DNA of 27,915 nt from Verrucomicrobiota bacterium (lineage in GTDB: Bacteria; Verrucomicrobiota; Verrucomicrobiae; Opitutales; CG1-02-43-26). Position numbers and translations under genes: made by a program. The DNA is taken from the NCBI GenBank assembly GCA_013289195.1, contig JABDAI010000012.1:1-27915 (forward strand), in the 5' to 3' direction. The notes under the pieces are model-generated. The model was not told where the DNA came from. It worked only from the letters and a program-made list of their open reading frames with translations, and made no database searches. Each line of letters begins with the position of its first letter. Positions within the stretch are counted from its first letter, which is position 1. Shown one piece after another: positions 22,822 to 27,915 of the stretch.

Positions 22822-23322
22822 ATGGAGAGTTTAGGTAGCAAAAAGTTTTGCTGTAGTTTCAGCGCAACTGTAATTATAAAATTATGTGGGGCAGGATATA
22901 ATATTTTAGCAGAGGTTGAGGATACAGTGGAAACCAATGGTGGGCGAAGGAGAACATCCTATAAAGATTATTTTCTCAGTGGGTTGGATGGCACTTTTGC
23001 TGCTCAATGTTTTGTTGAATGGGGACCAAGAATTATAACTGACGGGATAAATGCATCAGCCGATGTTATGATTTCACATAAACATTCTCTAGCTTGGGCT
23101 ACAGCTATTTTATTAATTGCTATTTACACAACTTCCATCAAGAAAGATCCTTCTCTACATTTAGCATTAGATGTAACTAAACTTTTATGTTCCTTCACTT
23201 TAGCTGTAGTCTTGGCTGTCAGTATCAACGGAATTCTTAATTGTTATATCAGTTCTACTTATATTAATGCCTGTTATTTGTTTTTATTTTTCATGGGGAA
23301 AAATGTAAAAGCTGCAGCTTGA
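22822..23322 (+). CDS. Hypothetical membrane protein
   Basis: 166 aa, not recognised. The N-terminal ~87 residues look soluble, with several Cys (10, 11, 22, 63) and the segment NGGRRRTSYKDYFLSG. Three hydrophobic helices follow at ~89-104, 119-138 and 141-158, ending in a short basic tail (GKNVKAAA). No signal peptide. The ATG at 22822 follows an A-rich leader. It converges on the small lysine-rich gene at 23375. A weak stem (CCTTA/TAAGG, 23335-23351) follows the stop. An overlapping minus-strand frame at 22680-22937 is less protein-like. No catalytic motif is visible; it may be a lineage-specific membrane protein. Confidence 0.65.
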   Translation: MESLGSKKFCCSFSATVIIKLCGAGYNILAEVEDTVETNGGRRRTSYKDYFLSGLDGTFAAQCFVEWGPRIITDGINASADVMISHKHSLAWATAILLIAIYTTSIKKDPSLHLALDVTKLLCSFTLAVVLAVSINGILNCYISSTYINACYLFLFFMGKNVKAAA

Positions 23323-23374
23323 AGAAGTTTTAGACCTTAGATTTTATAAGGCTTTTCCGAAATGAAGATAGCAA

Positions 23375-23626
23375 TTAGAATTTAATTTTATCTATCAGGG
23401 CCTTCATCGCACTTTTTATTGCTTCTTCTAAATTATGATCACGAGCTATTTTGCCGAATTCTTTAGTAATTCTATTTGCATATGATTTAGAATGACTTGT
23501 AGAACTCGAATTTTTTGCTGCCTTTTTTGAGCTGCCCGTTTTCGAAACCGTTCTTTTTTTAGAAGCAGCGGTCGCCCCTGATTTCTTCGCATGTGCGTGA
23601 GTTTTACTTTTTATTGATTGTACCAT
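23375..23626 (-). CDS. Small lysine-rich protein, histone-like N-terminal tail
   Basis: 83 aa. Residues 1-48 are a low-complexity basic tail of Lys, Ser, Ala, Thr and His (KKSGATAASKKRT, GSSKKAAKNSSS), resembling the tails of histone H1-like proteins. Residues ~50-83 form one or two amphipathic helices (NRITKEFGKIARDHNLEEAI, then KSAMKALIDKIKF). Chlamydiae make the nucleoid proteins Hc1 and Hc2 with Lys/Ala-rich regions, but this sequence is not clearly either. DNA or RNA binding is inferred from composition. A perfect TTGATA-AA-TATCAA palindrome (23681-23694) lies 55 bp upstream of the start and could be regulatory. Confidence 0.72.
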   Translation of the reverse strand: MVQSIKSKTHAHAKKSGATAASKKRTVSKTGSSKKAAKNSSSTSHSKSYANRITKEFGKIARDHNLEEAIKSAMKALIDKIKF

Positions 23627-23763
23627 AATTATATTTGTTTGAGGTTAATGTTTTCTAACAAATTCAGCTTAACATTACTTTTGATAAATATCAAGTAGTT
23701 ATGGCTTTATTTTGAAACTATTTACTTCAGTTCAAAAATACTTCAAATTGACTAAATCAGAGT

Positions 23764-25299
23764 CTAGTTTTTCCTGCTAAATTCTATTTGATCTTCAAGG
23801 AATGAAGTAACCTGATCTATTGCAATGCGAATTTGTTCTGTAGAATCTCGATATCGAATGGTTACGGTATCGTCTTCGAGAGTATCGAAATCGATTGTAA
23901 TGCAAAATGGAGTGCCGACCTCATCCATTCGGCGGTAACGGCGACCGATTGCACCAGAGGTATCCCAGAAAATATTCCACCGAGATTGAAGTTTTTCAAA
24001 AAGCCCGCGAGCTTTTTCGACAATTTCAGGTTTATTTTTTACCAAAGGCAAAACGGCAGCTTTAATAGGCGCCAATCTGGGATGAAATTTCAGGACAATA
24101 CGTTTTTCACCTTCAACTTCGTCCTCGCAATAGGCAGAACAAATGATGGCAAGGAATAAACGATCTACGCCAATCGAGGGTTCGATGACGTGCGGTATAT
24201 ATCTTTCTTTGCGCTCTTCGTCAAAATATTCTAATGATTTGCCACTAGTTTGTTGATGTTGAGATAAGTCAAAATTGCCTCGAGCTGCGATACCTTGTAG
24301 TTCCTGTTCTCCAAATGGGAATTTGAAAGTAATATCCGTCGTAGCCCTGGAATAATGGGATAATTTCTCTTTTTTATGAACATCTTTTCCTAAAAGTTCT
24401 TGTTGAAGACCGATGCTTAAAAGCCAATCCCAACAAATATTAATCCATCTTTGATGCTCGGATTGCCAAGCATTTTCATCGGGGGAAATGAAATATTCGA
24501 TTTCCATTTGCTCAAATTCACGAGACCGAAAGATAAAATTTCTGGGTGTAATTTCATTGCGAAAGGCTTTACCGATCTGGGCAATCCCAAAAGGAACTTT
24601 CACGCGGCAGGTATCCACGACGTTTTTAAAATTAGTAAAAATACCTTGTGCAGTTTCTGGACGAAGGTAGGCAACTGCCGACTCATCGCGCAGTGCGCCC
24701 AGATAGGTTTGAAACATTAAATTGAAATCACGCGGGGGGGTGAGGCTGCCCGGTTTTCCTGTGGCTGGAGAAGGAATTTGATCATATTCTGAAATTTCAG
24801 CTTCAAGATAGGATTTTAATTTTACGGGAACCAAGACGCCCTGTTTAGCAAGTTTCCGTTTGAGTTCTTCAGCCTTTTTTTGTGCTTCGTTTTGCATTTG
24901 AGCATCTTCAAGGACTGAAACATAACCGATGAGTTCGCCATCTACTTCTACTTTAGCAAAAAATAATTGATCTGCACGGTATCGCAGCTTGCTTTCCTTG
25001 CAATCAACCATAGGATCCGAAAATCCTTCGATATGCCCGGAAGCCTTCCAGACTTGGGTATTCATAATGATAGAAGAATCCAAACCGACAATATCTTCGC
25101 GTCTGTGAACCATATCTTTCCACCATGAATTTTTAATATTGCGTTTTAACTCAATACCTAAAGGCCCATAGTCAAAAAATCCGTTGCATCCCCCATAAAT
25201 TTCAGAAGAATGAAAAATAAATCCACGCCGCTTACATAAAGCTACGATCTCTTCCATATTTACATTTGAATAGTTACATTCTCCTTTTACTGCGTCCAT
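23764..25299 (-). CDS. glyQS: Glycyl-tRNA synthetase, alpha2 (archaeal/eukaryal) type
   Basis: Charges tRNA-Gly. 511 aa from the ATG at 25299; a further in-frame start at 25335 would add 12 hydrophobic residues before the conserved region. Class II signatures of the homodimeric type: [16 protein letters not shown] (22-37), [14 protein letters not shown] (41-54), [14 protein letters not shown] (211-224), motif 2 [19 protein letters not shown] (246-264), motif 3 [12 protein letters not shown] (373-384) and a C-terminal anticodon-binding domain (~400-500, including [17 protein letters not shown]). The insertion around 100-190 has a charged helix ([19 protein letters not shown]) and no Cys pairs. 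Chlamydia trachomatis has instead a fused bacterial alpha-beta enzyme of ~1000 aa, so this is a different enzyme type. Confidence 0.95.
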   Translation of the reverse strand: MDAVKGECNYSNVNMEEIVALCKRRGFIFHSSEIYGGCNGFFDYGPLGIELKRNIKNSWWKDMVHRREDIVGLDSSIIMNTQVWKASGHIEGFSDPMVDCKESKLRYRADQLFFAKVEVDGELIGYVSVLEDAQMQNEAQKKAEELKRKLAKQGVLVPVKLKSYLEAEISEYDQIPSPATGKPGSLTPPRDFNLMFQTYLGALRDESAVAYLRPETAQGIFTNFKNVVDTCRVKVPFGIAQIGKAFRNEITPRNFIFRSREFEQMEIEYFISPDENAWQSEHQRWINICWDWLLSIGLQQELLGKDVHKKEKLSHYSRATTDITFKFPFGEQELQGIAARGNFDLSQHQQTSGKSLEYFDEERKERYIPHVIEPSIGVDRLFLAIICSAYCEDEVEGEKRIVLKFHPRLAPIKAAVLPLVKNKPEIVEKARGLFEKLQSRWNIFWDTSGAIGRRYRRMDEVGTPFCITIDFDTLEDDTVTIRYRDSTEQIRIAIDQVTSFLEDQIEFSRKN

Positions 25300-25351
25300 G
25301 ATAAAAGTAATGCTCGAAAAGGGGATAAAGGTCAAGCTGGATAAAATTTTG

Positions 25352-25379
25352 TTGACATTTTAAATATATTGTATAATTT
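25352..25379 (+). promoter_or_regulatory. Candidate promoter for the gene at 25421
   Basis: A consensus TTGACA (25352-25357) lies upstream of a consensus TATAAT (25372-25377), but the spacing is only 14 bp. An alternative -10, TAATTT (25374-25379), gives 16 bp. Both are on the plus strand, 42-45 bp before the ATG. The hexamers are the best matches seen in the window; the odd spacing limits confidence. Confidence 0.4.
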
Positions 25380-25420
25380 CATAATTATTAATTTATTTTT
25401 AACATTAAATATAAAAAAAT

Positions 25421-26227
25421 ATGAATGCTATTATAAGATATATAGGTATGGGATGCATGGTTTGCCTTCCTCTTTACCTTTTCAAGAGAATTATTAATTG
25501 TTGCTGCGGCTCTAAAAACAGAGATGATGCCAGGGTCAAGAAAGATGATGACTCTTATTTAGATCTACCTAAACAAAAAACAATCTTTGATCGAACTGCA
25601 GTTCCTACTGATCCAGCGAGTTATTATGTTTTTATTTCTAATTTAAAGGAAGCAATTTTAACTTCAGATTTAACACATATTTCAAAGGAGACTGAGGAAA
25701 ATTTAAAAGTTCTGATAAAACAATGTGATAATGCAAGTGCAAAACACGCTTTAGAAACAATTATTAATAAATCTGCTACAAGTATTTCACTGACAAAAGT
25801 TTTGGTGATCCAATTAACGGATTATGTCAAACAACTTAATGGTTCAACATTTAAAAGTAGCGAATCCTTATTGCATTCATGGTACTTAGAAAAAGTCATT
25901 AATAACTATGGCAAATTAGTTCAAGAAAATACCGGGGAACTAGATTTACTAATCTCTTGCTTAATAGAAAAATTACAACAAACCCTTACAACATCAACAA
26001 ACACAATTATGGTAGCTTTCGCAGGTGACTTGACATATAGTTCCTTAGGAATGTTCAGTGCCTATTTATCTCAAATTAAACAGCCCAACACAGAAGTTAT
26101 CAATAAAATCAAAAACATTGTTGGACCAATTGAGGCTGATCTTAAAGACTTTGGGGAAGTAAAGCTTGGAAAGCAATGTTATTCCATTCTTTACCATGTA
26201 AAGGAGATTAATGAAAAATTAAAATAA
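25421..26227 (+). CDS. Membrane-anchored hypothetical protein with juxtamembrane Cys cluster
   Basis: 268 aa, not recognised. A hydrophobic N-terminal segment (3-22, IIRYIGMGCMVCLPLYLF) is followed at once by KRIINCCCGSKNRDD (23-37): a basic patch, three adjacent cysteines and a charged linker. The remaining ~230 residues look soluble and helical, with many Leu/Ile/Lys heptad-like stretches (LKVLIKQCDNASAKHALETI, LDLLISCLIEKLQQTL). No lipobox (Cys12 is not preceded by one). A basic segment beside clustered cysteines resembles S-acylation sites of eukaryotic membrane proteins, which some secreted effectors imitate; this is inference. It diverges from glyQS and converges on hemB. Candidate promoter at 25352. 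Confidence 0.72.
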   Translation: MNAIIRYIGMGCMVCLPLYLFKRIINCCCGSKNRDDARVKKDDDSYLDLPKQKTIFDRTAVPTDPASYYVFISNLKEAILTSDLTHISKETEENLKVLIKQCDNASAKHALETIINKSATSISLTKVLVIQLTDYVKQLNGSTFKSSESLLHSWYLEKVINNYGKLVQENTGELDLLISCLIEKLQQTLTTSTNTIMVAFAGDLTYSSLGMFSAYLSQIKQPNTEVINKIKNIVGPIEADLKDFGEVKLGKQCYSILYHVKEINEKLK

Positions 26228-26245
26228 TTTGTTATTCGCTTTGCT

Positions 26246-27280
26246 TTAACCCGAGCTCAGGTTATTCATTCTAATTGCCTGAGCTTGTTCTTTTGCAAAA
26301 TAGGTAAAGATCATGTCTGCGCCTGCACGTTTGATTGCCATCAGTGATTCTTCTCGTGCTCGGCCCAGATCTAGCCAGCCTCTTTGGGAAGCGGCATATA
26401 TTTGGGCATATTCACCGGTTACCTGATAGGCTGCAAGGGGTATTGAAATTTCATTTTTTATATCACGAATAATGTCTAAATACAAACCAGCAGGTTTAAC
26501 CATAAGAACGTCTGCTCCTTCAGCTTGATCCAATATGGATTCATAAATAGCTTCATTGCGGTTTGCCGGATTAAGCTGATAAGTTTTTTTACTTAAATTG
26601 CCTAACTGAGCGCTGGGTGCACTGCCAACAGCTTCACGAAAAGGTCCATAATAGGCAGAATTAAATTTCGAAGAATAAGCGATGATTCCCGTTGTTGTAA
26701 AATCTTGGCTGTCTAAAGTCGTCCTAATTGCTCCGATACGTCCATCCATCATATCTGAAGGGGCAACAAAATCAACACCTGCTTCCGCATGCAGTAAAGC
26801 CATTGCACATAAAATAGCTACCGTTTTATCATTATCAACGTCCGTCCCCTGTTTATTTAATATGCCATCATGTCCATGTGTGGTGTAAGGATCTAGCGCT
26901 ATATCAGTGATAACTGCTAATTCCGGAATGTGTTCCTTAACCGATCGTATAGCTTTTAAAAAAAATGAATTTGTGTTTAAAGCCTCACTACCTAAAATAT
27001 TTTTTTTTGCATCAGGAATGAATGCTGGAAATAAAGCAATCGCCCGGATATCGAGTGCAGAGAGTTCTTCGCATTCACGTAGCAAATGCTTGATGGGCAA
27101 TCTTTTGATTCCAGGAAGTGACTCAATCTCGATAGGCTCGCCATCTCCTTCGACAACAAAAATAGGCTGAATAAAATCATCTGTCCTTAGCCAAGTTTCT
27201 TGAACCAAAGAACGTATTGCATGGCTTTTACGTAAACGACGAGGGCGTTGTACAATATCTAAGATAAATGAATCATTCAT
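26246..27280 (-). CDS. hemB: Delta-aminolevulinic acid dehydratase (porphobilinogen synthase)
   Basis: Condenses two 5-aminolevulinate molecules to porphobilinogen in heme synthesis. 344 aa. Schiff-base lysines are visible: K205 in AYSSKFNSAYYGPFREA (201-217) and K262 in LMVKPAGLYLDI (259-270). The metal region reads TDIALDPYTTHGHDGIL (125-141), with Asp/Ala where zinc-type enzymes have Cys (DVCLC...HC), so it is the Mg-dependent, Asp-rich type, as in Pseudomonas. VAPSDMMDGRIGAIR (172-186), YQVTGEY and AGADMIFTYFA complete the family pattern. Located 25 bp downstream of the HPr gene in the same direction, so probably co-transcribed. ATG at 27280. Confidence 0.97.
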   Translation of the reverse strand: MNDSFILDIVQRPRRLRKSHAIRSLVQETWLRTDDFIQPIFVVEGDGEPIEIESLPGIKRLPIKHLLRECEELSALDIRAIALFPAFIPDAKKNILGSEALNTNSFFLKAIRSVKEHIPELAVITDIALDPYTTHGHDGILNKQGTDVDNDKTVAILCAMALLHAEAGVDFVAPSDMMDGRIGAIRTTLDSQDFTTTGIIAYSSKFNSAYYGPFREAVGSAPSAQLGNLSKKTYQLNPANRNEAIYESILDQAEGADVLMVKPAGLYLDIIRDIKNEISIPLAAYQVTGEYAQIYAASQRGWLDLGRAREESLMAIKRAGADMIFTYFAKEQAQAIRMNNLSSG

Positions 27281-27305
27281 AAAGTTCTTATAAAGGACTT
27301 ACAGT

Positions 27306-27614
27306 TTAACTTTCCTCAAACTTTCGGTCAAAAAGGAGTTTAATTTCATCCAATAATTTTTGTGGAAAAGATCCTTTTGCTATAAATTTTAGTTGAGTAC
27401 CGTAACCTGCAGCAAGCATCATAAGACCCATAATACTTTTGCCATTAACCTGTTCAGTTTCTTTTTCGACCCATATTTCAGTGTCGTTGTATTTGTTAGC
27501 AATTCGTACAATCATCGCAGCTGGCCGCGCATGAATTCCCATCCTGTTGGTAACTTCAAACACACACATCGCTGTATTGGTAGTAGGCTCCATAGCGTTC
27601 ATTACGTTTTTCAT
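27306..27614 (-). CDS. ptsH: Phosphocarrier protein HPr
   Basis: Phosphotransferase-system carrier domain. 102 aa from the ATG at 27614, about 14 residues longer at the N-terminus than usual HPr. The active-site loop NRMGIHARPAAM (23-34) holds the phosphorylated His28 (equivalent to His15), and QVNGKSIMGLMML (55-67) holds Ser60 (equivalent to regulatory Ser46). The rest (GTQLKFIAKG, LLDEIKLLFDRKF) fits the fold. Three more in-frame ATGs (27602, 27593, 27569) precede the domain, and the last would give a more normal length. Chlamydiae have few sugar PTS permeases, so a regulatory or Ser-phosphorylation role is likely (inference). hemB follows after 25 bp. Confidence 0.9.
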   Translation of the reverse strand: MKNVMNAMEPTTNTAMCVFEVTNRMGIHARPAAMIVRIANKYNDTEIWVEKETEQVNGKSIMGLMMLAAGYGTQLKFIAKGSFPQKLLDEIKLLFDRKFEES

Positions 27615-27692
27615 GAGATAAAATTTTTGAGACTTTGAAAAAAAGGGGATGCTCTAAAACAAGCACAGACTATTTATGATAGTTGCATAAAA

Positions 27693-27915
27693 TTAAGTCA
27701 AGGCCTTTTGAATTTTTTTTAAATTTATCTCATACCAAATCGCATTAAATTTTTGAGGTTTCAAAATTTTTGTCATTTTTTTAATGCCTCTATTTTGTTT
27801 ATCCATCTTCTTCTTTATTTTCTCTATCTGATTCAGTTTTAACCCTATGGACTTCGCAATTATATTTACATCAATGCCTTGGGATATCATGTTTTCAACT
27901 ATTTCTATATTTCTT
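27693..27915 (-). CDS. C-terminal part of an Rpn-like (PD-(D/E)XK putative transposase) protein, cut by window edge
   Basis: The frame is open through the right edge of the window. The visible end reads RNIEIVENMISQGIDVNIIA and KSIGLKLNQIEKIKKKM, very like the C-terminal helices of the Rpn/recombination-promoting nuclease family (relatives read roughly E-x-A-xx-LL-x-x-G-x-x-I-x-x-IA-x-x-TGLS-x-x-EI-x-x-L). After that, ~35 more basic residues (KQNRGIKKMTKILKPQKF...) continue to the stop at 27693, longer than usual; this may be a mutated stop with read-through into intergenic sequence. The catalytic domain lies outside the window, so it cannot be said whether the gene is intact. Confidence 0.5.
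   Translation of the reverse strand, partial: RNIEIVENMISQGIDVNIIAKSIGLKLNQIEKIKKKMDKQNRGIKKMTKILKPQKFNAIWYEINLKKIQKALT

Noticed and set aside
22680..22937. 85-residue minus-strand frame
   Set aside because: Overlaps the start of the plus-strand membrane protein, composition is low-complexity Ile/Asn/Phe, and the plus-strand frame is longer with clear membrane helices.
23335..23356. CCTTA/TAAGG stem plus CTTTT after the membrane protein gene as a terminator
   Set aside because: Only 5 bp of AT-rich stem and a four-T run; too weak to list as a feature.
26248..26265. TAACC/GGTTA hairpin with GAGCTC core as a terminator
   Set aside because: It lies within the last codons of hemB and is not followed by a T-run on either strand.
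1..27915. CRISPR arrays, rRNA, prophage or complete IS elements
   Set aside because: Looked for on both strands: no regularly spaced repeats with unique spacers, no rRNA signature, no transposase core or phage structural gene apart from the Rpn-like fragment at the edge.

Overview
The window looks like chromosomal DNA of an AT-rich member of the Chlamydiae, most likely an amoeba-associated (Parachlamydiaceae-like) lineage rather than Chlamydiaceae. The reasons are: a cmk-plsC pair in the order known from Chlamydia; a mixture of housekeeping genes with orphan secreted, membrane and lysine-rich proteins; several AAA+ ATPases of the DUF4143 type; and remnants of a small mobile repeat. The lineage is inference from content and style. 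No 16S or marker phylogeny was possible.

Layout. 10-94 is tRNA-Leu(GAG), followed by convergent pyrD. Two unrecognised proteins follow (1309-2067, with a very acidic tail and an SV40-like basic end; 2138-2866). Next come holA and cinA on the minus strand, and divergent uvrC on the plus strand. Between uvrC and a lone prepilin gene sit two convergent DUF4143 ATPases (7520-8659 and 8684-10036), bracketed by a short direct repeat. The first is preceded by an 83-bp tandem duplication that includes the start codon and a palindrome with compensatory changes. A membrane PIN/TRAM protein is next. A plus-strand operon then runs nicotinamidase-like hydrolase, aroA, cmk (overlapping aroA) and plsC, ending at a 79-bp terminal-inverted-repeat element (15581-15659). 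A related repeat end lies at 4367-4390.

Further right are a lipoprotein and an unknown helical protein (minus), nrdR and a HIT-family gene (plus), and a third DUF4143-type ATPase (18170-19414) with its own direct repeats and palindrome. A peptidoglycan amidase lies directly downstream of infC (minus). Two tandem paralogues encode small basic exported proteins, each with a strong inverted repeat in its leader. An unexplained plus-strand terminator-like hairpin at 22651-22681 has no plus-strand gene before it. After that come a small membrane protein, a small lysine-rich protein, an alpha2-type glycyl-tRNA synthetase, a membrane-anchored protein with a Cys-Cys-Cys cluster, hemB and an HPr gene (minus). 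The right edge cuts through a gene whose visible C-terminus resembles Rpn/PD-(D/E)XK putative transposases.

How it fits together. Most genes are core metabolism and information processing: pyrimidine, aromatic, heme and NAD-related enzymes, DNA repair and replication, translation, nucleotide-reductase regulation and cell-wall remodelling. The unusual layer is the three ATPases with private upstream repeats, the exported paralogue pair, and the repeat remnants. Almost no plus-strand start has a recognisable Shine-Dalgarno sequence.
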